From Lachnospiraceae bacterium (GTDB lineage: Bacteria > Bacillota > Clostridia > Lachnospirales > Lachnospiraceae): a stretch of DNA of 64,000 nt. Positions 8,403 to 19,191 of this stretch are shown here, piece by piece; the stretch's first letter is position 1, and the number at the start of each line of letters is the position of its first letter. The translations under genes and the position numbers were made by a program. The notes beneath the pieces are model-generated. The model had not been told where the DNA came from, did not search any database, and saw only the letters and a program-made list of their open reading frames with translations. Where the stretch lies: assembly GCA_017542245.1 (NCBI GenBank), contig JAFXXN010000053.1, positions 16,107 to 80,106 of the forward strand, in the 5' to 3' direction.

Positions 8403-11237
8403 TTACAGCATAGTTTTCAGGAATTCACCGGTATAGGATTTTTTATCTTTGGCAATTTTTTCGGGAGTTCCCTCTGCCACTACCGTTCCTCCCTTGTCAC
8501 CGCCTTCCGGACCGATATCGATAATATAGTCGGCACTTTTTATCACGTCAAGATTATGTTCAATGACAACCACGGTGTTACCGTTTTCCGTAAGCCTCTG
8601 AAGTATTTCTATCAGCTTTTTCACATCATCAAAATGCAGTCCGGTAGTCGGTTCATCCAATATATAGATAGTTCTTCCGGTGCTCCTTTTGCTAAGTTCG
8701 GTAGCAAGTTTTACACGCTGTGCCTCTCCTCCCGAAAGCGATGTTGAAGGATGACCGAGTTTTAAATAACCAAGCCCCACTTCATTGAGAGTTTCTATTT
8801 TTCTCCTTACAGACGGAACATTTTCAAAGAACTTTACTGCCTCTTCTATATGCATTTCAAGAACTTCATAAATATTCTTTCCTCTGTACCTGACATCGAG
8901 AGTATCCCTGTTATACCTTTTTCCTCCGCATACCTCGCAAGGAACATAAATGTCGGGAAGAAAGTTCATCTCTATCTTTATAATACCGTCCCCCGAACAT
9001 GCTTCACATCTTCCACCCTTTACATTAAAACTGAAACGTCCTTTACTGTATCCTTTTGTTTTAGCATCGGTAGTTGCTGCAAAAAGATCTCTTATCAGGT
9101 CAAATGCGCCTGTGTATGTGGCAGGATTCGATCTGGGTGTTTTCCCGATAGGTGACTGATCGATATCAATAACTTTATCAAGAAGTTCCATTCCAAGAAT
9201 ATCATCATGTTTCCCGGGAATGACCGTACGTGCACGGTTCAGTTCCCTCGCAAGACGTTTATATAATATTTCAGTAATAAGAGAACTCTTTCCGGAACCT
9301 GATACGCCTGTAATACAGGTAAATACGCCAAGAGGTATTTTTACGTCTATATTTTTCAGATTATTTTCTCTTGCACCCTTGATCGTAAGAAACTCTTCGG
9401 GTTTTCTTCTTATTTTAGGAACATCGATCTTTATTCTCCCGCTTAAATATGCTCCGGTTATTGATTTAGGATTTTTTGATATTTCATCAGCTGTTCCTAT
9501 TGCTACAACTTCTCCGCCGTTACTTCCTGCTCCCGGTCCTATATCGATGATACAATCGGCAGCACGCATGGTATCTTCGTCATGTTCAACTACAATCAGT
9601 GAATTTCCCAAGTCTTTAAGATCCTTTAATGCTTTGATCAGTTTTCCATTATCTCTCTGATGAAGTCCGATGCTTGGTTCGTCAAGAATATATGCGACCC
9701 CTACAAGTCCTGAGCCTATCTGTGTTGCAAGCCTGATACGCTGGGCTTCACCTCCGGAAAGTGAAGCCGTTGCTCTTGAAAGTGTAAGATAATCCAATCC
9801 CACTTCTATTAAAAAGCCAATTCTTGCATTTATCTCTTTTAATATAAGCTGGCCTATCTTTTTCTGCATATCGGTGAGTTTAAGCGACTTCATAAACTTT
9901 GCGAGATCAACAATAGGCAGATCTGTTAATTCGGAAATGTTTCTGTCACCCACCGTAACTGCAAGTGCTTCTTTCTTAAGCCTCTTTCCCCCACAGGTTA
10001 CGCATGGAATAATCTGCATATACTGCTCATATTCCGGTTTAGTGGATTCGGCAGCTTCACGGTATCGTCTCCGGATATTACCGATAATACCTTCAAAACT
10101 GGTATCAAAAGTTCCTTCGCTGTGAGCACCCTTATAATATATGTTAAGTCTTTTTCCGTCCGTTCCGTAGAGTATCAGGTTTCTTTCCTTTTCCGTCAGC
10201 TTATTAAACGGTCTTGAAAGATCGATATTGTATTCCCTCGAAAGAGCATCCAGGATGACTCTGCTGTAAGATGAAGTATCAGGCAGGGACTTCCATCCGT
10301 TTATAGTTATCGTGCCTTTTTCGAGGATACTTCTGCTTTGATCCGGAATAATCAGTTCTACACTGAATTCCTGTCTTGAACCCAAACCCGCACAATCAGG
10401 GCAGGCTCCAAAAGGATTGTTAAATGAAAATGTTCTCGGTTCAAATTCTTCTACACTGATCCCACAATCAGGGCAGGCAAAATTCTGGCTTAAGGTAATC
10501 TCCTGTTGATTTTCCGATCCTACAATTTCACATACAGAGAGCCCGCCGCCAAGTTTCAGACTGCTTTCAAGAGAATCGGAAAGTCTTTTTTCGATCCCTT
10601 TTTTCACTACAAGCCTGTCAATGACTATCAATATATTGTGTTTATTATTTTTTTCCAGTTTTATTTCCTCATTCAGATCATAAACATGACCGTCGACAGA
10701 AACACGTACATAACCGCTTCTCCTGGCCTGGTCGAATATTTTCGTATGTTCTCCCTTTCGTCCTCTGACAACCGGCGAAAGAATCTGAATTCTGGTTCCT
10801 TCATCAAGTTCCATTATCTCATCGACCATTTGATCGACAGTCTGCCTTTTTATCTCCTTACCGCAATTCGGGCAGTGCGGTATACCTATTCTTGCATACA
10901 GCAGTCGGAAATAATCATATATCTCGGTAACAGTTCCTACCGTAGATCTCGGATTATGATTAGTTGATTTCTGATCTATTGAAATAGCAGGAGGGAGTCC
11001 TTCTATAGATTCCACATCAGGTTTTTCCATCATTCCCAAAAATTGCCGGGCATAAGAAGAAAGAGACTCCATATAGCGTCTCTGCCCTTCTGCATAAATA
11101 GTGTCAAATGCAAGTGATGATTTTCCCGAACCGGACAGCCCCGTAAGAACCACAAAACTGTCTCTGGGTATATCAACACTTAAGTTTTTAAGGTTATTCT
11201 CTTTTGCTCCTCTTATCTTTATGTAATTCTTTACCAT
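8403..11237 (-). CDS. uvrA: Excinuclease ABC subunit A
   Basis: 944 residues, full length for UvrA. Two ABC ATPase halves are visible: Walker [15 protein letters not shown] near residue 33 and [13 protein letters not shown] near 640. Each half has its own LSGGEAQR signature and zinc module (CPNCGKEI, and CEACSGDG with CEVCGGKR). UvrA2 scans DNA for bulky lesions and loads UvrB. The ATG at 11237 follows a CAGGAGA site. uvrB lies upstream on the same strand, separated by the HATPase/STAS pair and a terminator. Confidence 0.98.
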   Translation of the reverse strand: MVKNYIKIRGAKENNLKNLSVDIPRDSFVVLTGLSGSGKSSLAFDTIYAEGQRRYMESLSSYARQFLGMMEKPDVESIEGLPPAISIDQKSTNHNPRSTVGTVTEIYDYFRLLYARIGIPHCPNCGKEIKRQTVDQMVDEIMELDEGTRIQILSPVVRGRKGEHTKIFDQARRSGYVRVSVDGHVYDLNEEIKLEKNNKHNILIVIDRLVVKKGIEKRLSDSLESSLKLGGGLSVCEIVGSENQQEITLSQNFACPDCGISVEEFEPRTFSFNNPFGACPDCAGLGSRQEFSVELIIPDQSRSILEKGTITINGWKSLPDTSSYSRVILDALSREYNIDLSRPFNKLTEKERNLILYGTDGKRLNIYYKGAHSEGTFDTSFEGIIGNIRRRYREAAESTKPEYEQYMQIIPCVTCGGKRLKKEALAVTVGDRNISELTDLPIVDLAKFMKSLKLTDMQKKIGQLILKEINARIGFLIEVGLDYLTLSRATASLSGGEAQRIRLATQIGSGLVGVAYILDEPSIGLHQRDNGKLIKALKDLKDLGNSLIVVEHDEDTMRAADCIIDIGPGAGSNGGEVVAIGTADEISKNPKSITGAYLSGRIKIDVPKIRRKPEEFLTIKGARENNLKNIDVKIPLGVFTCITGVSGSGKSSLITEILYKRLARELNRARTVIPGKHDDILGMELLDKVIDIDQSPIGKTPRSNPATYTGAFDLIRDLFAATTDAKTKGYSKGRFSFNVKGGRCEACSGDGIIKIEMNFLPDIYVPCEVCGGKRYNRDTLDVRYRGKNIYEVLEMHIEEAVKFFENVPSVRRKIETLNEVGLGYLKLGHPSTSLSGGEAQRVKLATELSKRSTGRTIYILDEPTTGLHFDDVKKLIEILQRLTENGNTVVVIEHNLDVIKSADYIIDIGPEGGDKGGTVVAEGTPEKIAKDKKSYTGEFLKTML

Positions 11238-11296
11238 TATCTTCTCCTGAAACGGATACTATAAGCATCCTGATTTCTGATTTTCCTTCTAACATT

Positions 11297-11342
11297 GAAA
11301 AAGAGACGGTCCTTTTGTCCAAATGACACAGACAACCGTCTC
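11297..11342 (-). terminator. Terminator after the HATPase-like gene
   Basis: On the minus strand GAGACGGT (11342-11335) pairs with ACCGTCTC (11310-11303) and is followed by TTTTTC. It separates the HATPase/STAS transcript from uvrA. Confidence 0.8.
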
Positions 11343-11358
11343 AATGTCGTAAAACTAA

Positions 11359-12000
11359 TCAGAAACTTCTTTTTTCAATCGTAAGTTCGATCTTATTGCC
11401 CTTAACTCCGACACGAACATCATCAGCAATATTAGCAACGATGGACTTTTCAAGTTCATCCCATGCTTCCTTGACTGCTTCATCTGTGTTCGAAGTGTTC
11501 TCTATGGAATTTCTGTAATTTTCCAGCGACCACATGTAATTCATGGAATAGATCGCGCTGCCCGGATCGATCTCACACATGCCCATATTGCCATACATGA
11601 GTGCCTCTCCGCCATACTCTGCCTGAAGGCTTCCGACTTCATCAATACTGTAAAGGCCATTCTCAATGATCTGCCTGATCTTTCCCATTAATCCCTTACC
11701 GGCTGCATTTTTCTTATCAGAAGATGCCTGGATAAGTTCCTGCTTCTTTTTGTAATCCATCTCGCTCAAAGCTTCCAGGCGAATACGTACGGCGCATTTC
11801 TTATCATTTTCAATCCAAAAATCTGCACTGAAATCTCCTGTTATTGCTTCAACCATGCCCAAAGTCTCTTCTACAAGAAGCCTTACCCTTAAAGCACTTT
11901 TCTTATCCATGTCAGTATACATGGCAAATTTTTCCGCTTCCTGCAAAGCCATGTTCATGCCTTCGCCGCTATTTTTGATCTTAATCTTATCAGTCTGCAT
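11359..12000 (-). CDS. Degenerate anti-sigma-type (RsbW/SpoIIAB-like) HATPase protein
   Basis: 213 residues. Residues 34-60 (ALRVRLLVEETLGMVEAI) resemble the N-box helix of serine-kinase anti-sigma factors, but the metal-binding Asn is replaced (Met49 in my alignment) and no clear DxGxG G1 box is present. A GKGLMGKIRQI segment near 101 may be a relic of the G2 box. About 90 further residues are unassigned. It lies 33 nt after the STAS gene, the normal arrangement of antagonist and anti-sigma factor. The likely role is partner-switching with loss of kinase activity (inference). Confidence 0.55.
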   Translation of the reverse strand: MQTDKIKIKNSGEGMNMALQEAEKFAMYTDMDKKSALRVRLLVEETLGMVEAITGDFSADFWIENDKKCAVRIRLEALSEMDYKKKQELIQASSDKKNAAGKGLMGKIRQIIENGLYSIDEVGSLQAEYGGEALMYGNMGMCEIDPGSAIYSMNYMWSLENYRNSIENTSNTDEAVKEAWDELEKSIVANIADDVRVGVKGNKIELTIEKRSF

Positions 12001-12033
12001 AATTATCTCCCAAATAATAGAACAGCACAGACT

Positions 12034-12336
12034 TTATTCTATAGTAAGAATGTCTGAAAAACCGGTAACCTCAAATATTTCATTTACTTCTTCAGATACA
12101 TTCTTCACTTTCATGCTTCCCTGTTTGCTCATGATCTTCTGTGCCGAAAGGAGAACTCTAAGTCCTGCACTGGATATATATTCCAACTTTTTAGCATCGA
12201 TAGTAAGTTCGGTAACACCTTCAAGAGATGCCTTTATCTCACTCTCAAGCTGGGGGGCGGTGACAGTATCCAGTCTTCCTTCCAAAGCTACGCAAAGTTT
12301 TTCTGCTCCGTTGTTTTCCTTCTTAATGTTAAGCAT
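12034..12336 (-). CDS. STAS-domain anti-sigma factor antagonist
   Basis: 100 residues forming one STAS domain (SpoIIAA/RsbV family): LEGRLDTVTAPQLESEI, a TIDAKKLEYISSAGLRVLL strand-loop and a C-terminal FEVTGFSDILTI. The Ser-Ser at 55-56 is in the position phosphorylated by the cognate kinase. In partner switching the unphosphorylated antagonist binds the anti-sigma factor and frees the target. It precedes the HATPase-like gene in the same transcript. No PP2C phosphatase or sigma factor is nearby. Confidence 0.88.
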   Translation of the reverse strand: MLNIKKENNGAEKLCVALEGRLDTVTAPQLESEIKASLEGVTELTIDAKKLEYISSAGLRVLLSAQKIMSKQGSMKVKNVSEEVNEIFEVTGFSDILTIE

Positions 12337-12482
12337 TATTATTTCCTCCCATTACATAATGTTTAATATAATATATATGACATCTCTTACAAAGCATAAG
12401 CCTGTAAAAAGTTCACTCTCTATTTATACCACAAAATTTTTAAAAATGCTATTAAAATTATAGAAAATTTTTAAAATGTTTT

Positions 12483-14501
12483 TTATGTCTCATTCAGCTT
12501 CCGTCTTATCTCCATCAAACGGTCTCTGAGCTCGGCCGCTTTTTCAAATTCAAGCTCAGCTGCAGCCTTCTGCATATCCTTCATCAGTTTTGCCGCTGCT
12601 GCTTCAAGTTCCTGAACGCTCATCGATTCAGGATCTTTTTCTATTCCCGCATGAGCCTTGTCAACTTTTCTTGTAATACTTATAAGTTCCCTTACTTTTT
12701 TTACTATAGTCTTCGGTGTTATACCGTTTTTATCATTATAATCCTGCTGTATCTTTCTTCGCCTTTCAGTCTCACCTATAGCTTTTTCCATCGATTCGGT
12801 CATATGATCGGCGTACATTACAACATGCCCGTGTTCATTACGTGCAGCCCGTCCTATAGTCTGAATAAGCGATACCTCTGATCGCAGAAATCCTTCCTTA
12901 TCGGCATCTAGGATTGCAACCAGGCTTACCTCAGGAATATCAAGCCCCTCCCTTAAAAGGTTAATGCCTACCAATACGTCAAAGACATCCATTCTCATAT
13001 CTCTGATAATCTGTGAACGTTCAAGTGTGTCCACATCCGAATGCAGATATTTTACCCTTATTCCCGCAGTTCTCAGATATTCTGTCAATTCCTCTGCCAT
13101 TCTTTTCGTAAGCGTAGTTACAAGTACCTTTCCTGCTATAGGTTTTTCCCCGTTCTCATCCGGTACCTGAGCTGCTTTTATTTCTTTTCTTATTTCCTCT
13201 ATAAGATCATCTATCTGACCTTCGGCAGGCCTTACGTCTACTTTCGGGTCCAAAAGCCCTGTCGGACGTATAACCTGTTCAGCTCTCAGCAGCTCATGCT
13301 CTTCCTCATACTGCCCCGGAGTTGCCGAAACAAACATAACCTGATCCAGCATCGATTCAAACTCGTCGAACTTAAGCGGTCTGTTATCAAGTGCCGAAGG
13401 CAGTCTGAATCCATAGTCGACAAGAACGGTCTTTCTGGCACGATCACCGTTAAACATACCTCTGAACTGCGGCATAGTCATATGGGACTCATCGACGATC
13501 ATAAGGAAATCATCTCCGAAATGTTCAATAAGCGTATGAGGGGTTGCTCCTTCCGGAAGGCCCGCAAGATGTCTGGAATAATTCTCTATTCCCGAACAAA
13601 TACCCGTTTCTCTCAGCATCTCAATATCAAAATTTGTCCGCTCGCTGATTCTCTGTGCCTCTATGAGTTTTTCTCTTTCTTTAAAATATTTTACTCTGTC
13701 CTCTAATTCAGCCTCAATTGCGGTTATCGCCTTTTTCATTCTGTCTTCCGGAACAACATAATGTGATGCAGGGAATAGCATAACATGTTCCATGAGCGCC
13801 CTTACTTTCCCTGTCAGCGCTTCCGTCTGGCTTATCTTGTCTATTTCATCCCCGAAAAACTCGACTCTGTAAGCATAATCTTCAGAAGCTATCGGATATA
13901 TTTCCACCACATCACCGCGAACCCTGAATGTACCTCTGTGAAAATCAATCTCATCACGGATATACTGCATATCAACGAGCCGTCTGATCACCTTATCCCT
14001 GTCAACCGTCATTCCCGGTCTCAAAGAAAGAGTCATCTCCGTATAGTCCTCTTGTGCAGCTATGCCATAAATGCAGGATACACTTGCTACTATAATAACA
14101 TCTCTTCTCTCTGCAAGAGCCGCCGTTGCTGAATGTCGCAAACGGTCTATCTCATCATTGATCGCGGAATCCTTCTCAATATATGTATCAGTAGACGGTA
14201 CATAAGCTTCCGGCTGATAATAATCATAATACGACACAAAATACTCTACGGCATTCTCGGGAAAAAATTCTTTAAACTCTCCGTACAACTGAGCAGCCAA
14301 TGTCTTATTATGTGCAATAACTATAGTCGGTTTATTCAGAGCGGCAATAACATTGGCCATTGTAAATGTCTTGCCGGAACCCGTAACTCCCAAAAGTGTT
14401 TCGAACTGATTTCCGGCTTTAAATCCCTCAACCAGTTCTTTTATTGCTTCGGGCTGATCTCCCGTTGGTTTAAAATCGCTGTGTAACACAAAATGGTCCA
14501 T
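12483..14501 (-). CDS. uvrB: Excinuclease ABC subunit B
   Basis: About 672 residues. Walker [14 protein letters not shown] near residue 38, the beta-hairpin region [21 protein letters not shown], helicase motif GRAARN, and the C-terminal UvrC-binding UVR domain ([14 protein letters not shown]). UvrB verifies damage and recruits UvrC. The second ATG (14501) is favoured over 14504 because it gives 5-nt spacing from GGAG. Promoter at 14542-14569. Confidence 0.98.
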   Translation of the reverse strand: MDHFVLHSDFKPTGDQPEAIKELVEGFKAGNQFETLLGVTGSGKTFTMANVIAALNKPTIVIAHNKTLAAQLYGEFKEFFPENAVEYFVSYYDYYQPEAYVPSTDTYIEKDSAINDEIDRLRHSATAALAERRDVIIVASVSCIYGIAAQEDYTEMTLSLRPGMTVDRDKVIRRLVDMQYIRDEIDFHRGTFRVRGDVVEIYPIASEDYAYRVEFFGDEIDKISQTEALTGKVRALMEHVMLFPASHYVVPEDRMKKAITAIEAELEDRVKYFKEREKLIEAQRISERTNFDIEMLRETGICSGIENYSRHLAGLPEGATPHTLIEHFGDDFLMIVDESHMTMPQFRGMFNGDRARKTVLVDYGFRLPSALDNRPLKFDEFESMLDQVMFVSATPGQYEEEHELLRAEQVIRPTGLLDPKVDVRPAEGQIDDLIEEIRKEIKAAQVPDENGEKPIAGKVLVTTLTKRMAEELTEYLRTAGIRVKYLHSDVDTLERSQIIRDMRMDVFDVLVGINLLREGLDIPEVSLVAILDADKEGFLRSEVSLIQTIGRAARNEHGHVVMYADHMTESMEKAIGETERRRKIQQDYNDKNGITPKTIVKKVRELISITRKVDKAHAGIEKDPESMSVQELEAAAAKLMKDMQKAAAELEFEKAAELRDRLMEIRRKLNET

Positions 14502-14541
14502 CATAACTCCAGTTTTTCGGGCAAACCCGTATTTGAATCAT

Positions 14542-14569
14542 ATTATAACAGAATAAACGTAAATATCAA
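14542..14569 (-). promoter_or_regulatory. uvrB promoter
   Basis: Minus-strand TTGATA (14569-14564), 16-nt spacer, TATAAT (14547-14542), about 40 nt before the uvrB ATG. No obvious LexA box was recognised by eye. Confidence 0.75.
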
Positions 14570-14600
14570 CATACCGTTCTACATTTTATCAAAATTTAAC

Positions 14601-14629
14601 TTGTATTTTTTATACAACTGGTATATTAT
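14601..14629 (+). promoter_or_regulatory. Ferredoxin promoter
   Basis: TTGTAT (14601-14606), 17-nt spacer, TATTAT (14624-14629), 44 nt before the ferredoxin ATG and divergent from the uvrB promoter. Confidence 0.7.
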
Positions 14630-14673
14630 GGTATCGAGCAGAAATGCAACTTTCATGAAGGAGGATTAAAAAA

Positions 14674-14844
14674 ATGGCTTATAAGATTAGTGAAGACTGC
14701 ATCAGCTGTGGTGCTTGTGCAGAGGGATGTCCTGCAGGTGCTATAGCAGAGGGCGACGGCAAGTTCGAGATCAATGCAGATGCTTGTGTAGATTGCGGTG
14801 CTTGTGCTGAGACTTGTCCCGTTGGTGCTCCTCAGCAGGCTTAA
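14674..14844 (+). CDS. 2[4Fe-4S] clostridial-type ferredoxin
   Basis: A 56-residue protein with two clusters of the CxxCxxCxxxCP type: CISCGACAEGCP near 9-20 and CVDCGACAETCP near 38-49. It is a low-potential one-electron carrier used by hydrogenases, pyruvate:ferredoxin oxidoreductase and similar enzymes. AAGGAGGATT lies before the ATG. It is monocistronic, with its own promoter and a terminator at 14863-14895. It could supply electrons to Fe-S enzymes such as the nitrogenase-like reductase at 30-36 kb, but nothing ties them directly. Confidence 0.96.
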   Translation: MAYKISEDCISCGACAEGCPAGAIAEGDGKFEINADACVDCGACAETCPVGAPQQA

Positions 14845-14862
14845 TCTAAGTCTAAAAAATTT

Positions 14863-14895
14863 AAATGCCCTATATCTCGGATATAGGGCATTTTT
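14863..14895. terminator. Bidirectional terminator between ferredoxin and dnaB
   Basis: A 12-bp perfect stem (14863-14874 with 14882-14893) followed by T on the plus strand and by an A/T-rich run on the minus strand. It serves the convergent ferredoxin and dnaB genes. Confidence 0.85.
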
Positions 14896-16236
14896 CTATT
14901 CTCTTGAAAGATTAACAAATCGTGAGTATTGAAGCTGACATCCCAGCTTTATCTTTCCGGTAGGACCGTTTCGCTGTTTTCCGATTATCACTTCAGCTAT
15001 TCCTTTATCCTTGGACTCTTCTTTATTATAGTATTCATCCCTGTATATAAACATAACAACGTCAGCGTCCTGTTCGATCGCACCCGACTCTCTTAAATCC
15101 GATAACTGAGGTCTCTTATCTTCCCTCTTCTCAACATCACGCGAAAGCTGTGACAGTGCAAGCACGGGACATTCCATCTCTCTCGCGATAGCTTTCAATG
15201 AACGTGAAATCTCAGAAATTTCCTGTTGTCTTGATTCCGATCCTTTTCCCCCGGCAGTCATAAGCTGAAGATAATCTATGATAATAAATCCCAGCCCTCT
15301 CTCCATTTTCAGTTTTCTGCATTTAGATCTCATCTCACGTACGGATATTCCCGGTGTATCGTCAATTATAAGTGTTGATTCTCCTATGATCCTGGCACTC
15401 TCTACCAGCTGTCCCCACTCATTGGGCTTCAGATTTCCCGTTCGTATAGATTGAGCATCTATTTTGGAATTCATGGCTATAAGACGGTTAGCCAGCTGCT
15501 GTCGAGACATCTCAAGACTGAAAAATACAGTCGGAATCCTTTCCTTTGTTATTACATGCTCGGCAATATTTAAAGCTAAAGCTGTTTTTCCCATTGACGG
15601 ACGGGCTGCAAGCAAAAGCAGGTCGGATTTTTGAAAACCGGCAGTCTTTACATCAAGATCATAATATCCGGTGGTTATTCCCGTAACCTGTCCGGATTGC
15701 TTGGAAGCATTTTGAATATTATTCAGTACTTCCACTACTGTCTGCTTAATACTTACGATATCTCCGGATCTTCTCCTTTGGGTTATATCATAAATTTTCT
15801 TTTCACTCTCTTCCAATATGATGTCAAGTTCGTCATTCTCGGCATAACATGCGCCTGCTATCTCATCAGAAGCTTTTATCATTTTTCTTAAAGTAGCTTT
15901 TTTTGAAACAATCCCTGCATAATTTTTCATATGGGCCGAAGTAGGTACCGACGCAAGAAGATCCCTTAATGACTCCAAAGAATAATATTCTTCCGGAACA
16001 CTCTTTTCCATCAACTTATCTCTTAATGTAAGTATATCTACAGAAACTCCGGAATCATACATCTGAACAATTGTTTCAAATATTTTTCCGTATTTAGGTG
16101 AATAAAAGTCATCGGCTGATACAATTTCAACAGCTACGGGAATCATGTCGTTATCCCTTATCAAAGCGCCCACCACTGCCTGTTCGGCCGCTGCGTCATT
16201 CGGGAGAATTCTTTTTATGGCTGCTGTTTCATCCAT
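14896..16236 (-). CDS. dnaB: Replicative DNA helicase DnaB
   Basis: 446 residues from the ATG at 16236, chosen for the AGGAGG site just upstream and the family start MDETAAIKRILPNDAAAEQAVVG. The N-terminal domain is followed by a RecA-like domain with Walker A ARPSMGKTALALNI, then DYLQLM and the EQDADVVMFIYRDEYY segment. DnaB is the ring helicase at the replication fork. It follows rplI and gdpP in the order conserved in many Firmicutes. A hairpin at 16282-16312 lies between rplI and dnaB. Confidence 0.97.
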   Translation of the reverse strand: MDETAAIKRILPNDAAAEQAVVGALIRDNDMIPVAVEIVSADDFYSPKYGKIFETIVQMYDSGVSVDILTLRDKLMEKSVPEEYYSLESLRDLLASVPTSAHMKNYAGIVSKKATLRKMIKASDEIAGACYAENDELDIILEESEKKIYDITQRRRSGDIVSIKQTVVEVLNNIQNASKQSGQVTGITTGYYDLDVKTAGFQKSDLLLLAARPSMGKTALALNIAEHVITKERIPTVFFSLEMSRQQLANRLIAMNSKIDAQSIRTGNLKPNEWGQLVESARIIGESTLIIDDTPGISVREMRSKCRKLKMERGLGFIIIDYLQLMTAGGKGSESRQQEISEISRSLKAIAREMECPVLALSQLSRDVEKREDKRPQLSDLRESGAIEQDADVVMFIYRDEYYNKEESKDKGIAEVIIGKQRNGPTGKIKLGCQLQYSRFVNLSRE

Positions 16237-16281
16237 TATTACCTTCCTCCTGATTTTTTCTACATTTATCGTGCATATAAA

Positions 16282-16312
16282 GGCGGACTCTCTTAAAACG
16301 AGAGGTCCGCCC
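16282..16312 (-). terminator. Hairpin between rplI and dnaB (terminator or attenuator)
   Basis: On the minus strand GGCGGACCTCTC pairs with GAGAGTCCGCC around a short loop, followed by TTTATATG. The T-run is short, so partial read-through into dnaB is likely. Confidence 0.55.
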
Positions 16313-16329
16313 ATCAAAGTCTAAATTTG

Positions 16330-16776
16330 TTAAATCAGTTCAACCTTAACCGTCAAGTCTACAGATACCTTTGGATGGAGCTTAACTCCTACTTTAAAGC
16401 TTCCTGCGGTTTTGATAGGCTCCGATACCAGGAGCTTCTTTTTATCTATCTCGTATCCGTACTGTTCTTTAAGACCTGCCGAAATTTCCTTTGCAGTAAC
16501 CGAACCGAAAGTTTTGCCTCCCTCTCCGCCTTTTATCTCAAGTTTTACAACTTTCTTCTCGAGTTCTTCTCCCAAAGCCTTGGCTTCATCGTATATTTCT
16601 TTCTGTCTCTTCTCTTCTTCAGCTTTTTGGACAGCCAGCTCCTTAAGGTTCTTATCGGTTGCCTCAAGTCCAAGTTTCTTCGGAAGTATAAAGTTTCTGG
16701 CATAGCCGTCATTAACCTTAACTACTTCACCTTTTTTACCCAATTTATTTACGTCCTGTAACAATATAACCTGCAT
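16330..16776 (-). CDS. rplI: 50S ribosomal protein L9
   Basis: 148 residues: MQVILLQDVNKLGKKGEVV with the L9 signature GYARNFILPKKLGLEAT, a long connecting helix, and a C-terminal RNA-binding domain. L9 binds 23S rRNA at the base of the L1 stalk. It is located between gdpP and dnaB, separated from gdpP by a copy of the dispersed repeat. Confidence 0.97.
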   Translation of the reverse strand: MQVILLQDVNKLGKKGEVVKVNDGYARNFILPKKLGLEATDKNLKELAVQKAEEEKRQKEIYDEAKALGEELEKKVVKLEIKGGEGGKTFGSVTAKEISAGLKEQYGYEIDKKKLLVSEPIKTAGSFKVGVKLHPKVSVDLTVKVELI

Positions 16777-16807
16777 TTTAAATCCTCTTTTCTATCATAT
16801 CAATTTA

Positions 16808-16882
16808 GTCAATGTCACCTCGAAAACGCCTTCTGCGTTTCCTCGGTAACAAAACGATGCTCCGCATCTTCTATTTTGTTAT
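16808..16882 (-). repeat. Dispersed hairpin repeat, copy 2
   Basis: About 75 nt. Positions 16808-16869 are identical over 62 nt to 42668-42729. It contains three nested or adjacent inverted repeats: AACAAAA/TTTTGTT, GATGC/GCATC and GAAACGC/GCGTTTTC. The stop codon of gdpP (16879-16881) lies inside its end, so transcripts of gdpP run straight into it. Confidence 0.88.
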
Positions 16883-18933
16883 ATTTCTTTGTTGTTTACC
16901 ATGTCGGCCAGAACATTTTTAACTTTCTGTTTAGCTTCAGCAATAGTACATCCTGAGAGCTGAGCTCCGGCAACACTCATATGACCTCCGCCGCCGAGTT
17001 TTTCCATTACAACCTGAACATTTACTTCGTCTATGGAACGCGCACTTATATAAATTTGATTATTATACTCGGTAAATACAAAACTTGCTTTTATATCGCT
17101 TATATCCATAAGTTCATTTGCAACCTGTGCTCCAAGAACTGTAGGTGCTCCGGCATCTTCAGCAACGCACTCCGCAAATACAAACCCCTTCATGAATATC
17201 TCTGAAGTGGATACCGCCCGTGCTTTCGCAATATATTCATCCATATCCGTCCTAAATGCTTTTCTGATACGTGTAACATCAGCTCCGCATCTCTTAAGGA
17301 ATGCCGCAGCCTCAAAAGTCCTGACTCCAGTCTTTGTCAGGAAGTTATTTGTATCGATCATTATTCCCGAATACATGGCTTCTGCTTCAATACTCTTAAG
17401 CTTAATGCCGTCTCCGACATACTGCAGCATTTCGGCAACCATCTCACATGCAGAAGAGATATATGGTTCAATATACGAAAGAACAGCATCATTGATCGAA
17501 TCCGAAGTCTGACGATGATGATCAAAAAGAACCTTGGTTTTAGCTATTTCGAGAAGTTCCGGACATTCAGTATACCCGGGTCTGTTAACATCTACAACAA
17601 CAAGAACAGTACTGTCATCGCAGAGAGCTATGGCCTGTTCCGAGTTTATGATCATATCTGAATACTCTGCCGGAGCCTGTTCTCCCTGGAAACGGCCTAC
17701 AACCATACTAATGGAATCTGTAACTTTGTTAAGAATGATATAAGCCTTTTTTCCAAGATATTTAACTATCCTGTAAACACCTACGGCAGCGCCGAAAGCA
17801 TCAGCATCGGGCATAGAATGACCCATTATAATAACTTTCTCATTTTCTTCAATGATTTCCCTAAATGACTGTGCCTTTACTCTTGCCTTAACACGGGTAC
17901 TCTTTCCAACCGAAGCACTCTTTCCTCCGTAATACAGGAATTCGTTCCTATCCTTTATTACAACCTGATCACCGCCTCGGCCAAGTGCCAGATCAATGGC
18001 CGCATGAGCTGCTTCATAACTTTCGGTATAGGAATCGATACCTGCTCCGATACCCATACTTATAGTTACCGCCATCTCATTTCCAATATTAACATCACGT
18101 ACTTCATCAAGAATGCTGAAGCGGATATTCTTAAGTTCTTCAAGATAAAGATTCTGAAGAACAATAAGATATTTATCCTTTTCCGGTTTCTTTAAAAGTG
18201 CCTGATAATCCTGAAAATACTTATTTATCTTTCTGTCGATAAGGGCACTCAGTAATGAACGCCTTACCTCATCAATACTCTCAAGAGCCTCTTCATAATT
18301 ATCAATATAAAGCAATGCGACTACTAACTGCCTGTCTTTTAAATATTTCTGGAGCCGAAGTATTTCTGTCTCATCATAAAAGAAAACCGAAATCAGTATA
18401 TTGTCCTTTTCTTCTACAATACTGTTATTTTCTTCATTCCAGTCTGCATCTTCAACATATATATTTTTTAACTCTGCACGGTATTTCTTTTCACCTACCG
18501 AAATATGTACAACGGATATTTCATCTGCAGTGGGAAGAATATTCTTTGTGATTTCCGGAAATATCTGTCCGATACTTGCCTTCAGTTTTGCTTTTTCCTT
18601 ACAGAGTTCCGTAAATTCGTTATTTGCTGACAAAAGTCTTCCGTCTTCATCAAGCAGCGCATAAGGAACAGCCATCTCCTTTATAAGGCTTTTCTGAACC
18701 TGTCCGAAACTGGCACCGAATCTTACCAGCTGTTCATTTATCTGTCCACGTTTCAATACTATAAGTATCGCTACTCCCGCAATATATACAGAGACAAATA
18801 TAGTAACTATCTTCCCTGCACTTGAATCCAGGAAGTAAACGTATACATTCATTATTATAAGCAGAATGGACAGATATAAGGGCCACATGATAATGGATCT
18901 CATAAATGGTCTTATTTTTCTGTTCTTCAACAT
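16879..18933 (-). CDS. gdpP: Cyclic-di-AMP phosphodiesterase GdpP
   Basis: 684 residues from the ATG at 18933 (GGAG site 5 nt upstream). Two N-terminal membrane helices, a PAS-like segment, a degenerate GGDEF domain, then a DHH domain with MGHSMPDADAFG (370-381) and the eponymous DHH (471-473), and DHHA1 with GGGGHMSVAGAQ (647 onward). It hydrolyses c-di-AMP to pApA and so affects osmolyte, cell-wall and potassium control. First gene of gdpP-rplI-dnaB; promoter at 19002-19031. Confidence 0.95.
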   Translation of the reverse strand: MLKNRKIRPFMRSIIMWPLYLSILLIIMNVYVYFLDSSAGKIVTIFVSVYIAGVAILIVLKRGQINEQLVRFGASFGQVQKSLIKEMAVPYALLDEDGRLLSANNEFTELCKEKAKLKASIGQIFPEITKNILPTADEISVVHISVGEKKYRAELKNIYVEDADWNEENNSIVEEKDNILISVFFYDETEILRLQKYLKDRQLVVALLYIDNYEEALESIDEVRRSLLSALIDRKINKYFQDYQALLKKPEKDKYLIVLQNLYLEELKNIRFSILDEVRDVNIGNEMAVTISMGIGAGIDSYTESYEAAHAAIDLALGRGGDQVVIKDRNEFLYYGGKSASVGKSTRVKARVKAQSFREIIEENEKVIIMGHSMPDADAFGAAVGVYRIVKYLGKKAYIILNKVTDSISMVVGRFQGEQAPAEYSDMIINSEQAIALCDDSTVLVVVDVNRPGYTECPELLEIAKTKVLFDHHRQTSDSINDAVLSYIEPYISSACEMVAEMLQYVGDGIKLKSIEAEAMYSGIMIDTNNFLTKTGVRTFEAAAFLKRCGADVTRIRKAFRTDMDEYIAKARAVSTSEIFMKGFVFAECVAEDAGAPTVLGAQVANELMDISDIKASFVFTEYNNQIYISARSIDEVNVQVVMEKLGGGGHMSVAGAQLSGCTIAEAKQKVKNVLADMVNNKEI

Positions 18934-19001
18934 ATATTCTCCATATACGGTATTCATAGAATGTAAAGGCATAAATGCCCAATTATCAAAATACAGGTTT
19001 T

Positions 19002-19031
19002 ATTATACTATAAACACGGCTGTTTTGTCAA
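19002..19031 (-). promoter_or_regulatory. Promoter of the gdpP operon
   Basis: Minus-strand TTGACA (19031-19026), 18-nt spacer, TATAAT (19007-19002), about 70 nt before the gdpP ATG. Confidence 0.8.
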
Positions 19032-19191
19032 TCAAAACGAAAAACACAAAAAGTATTGTAAAATATTCTTGTACTGTCACACAGAAGTCACTTTAGCCCT
19101 TTAAAATGACACCAAGGAGAAAATTTAAGAGCCGTTCACGCTTGCCTTAAAAAGGCTCTAAGAAATAATGATCATACAGGAGACCGCTATT

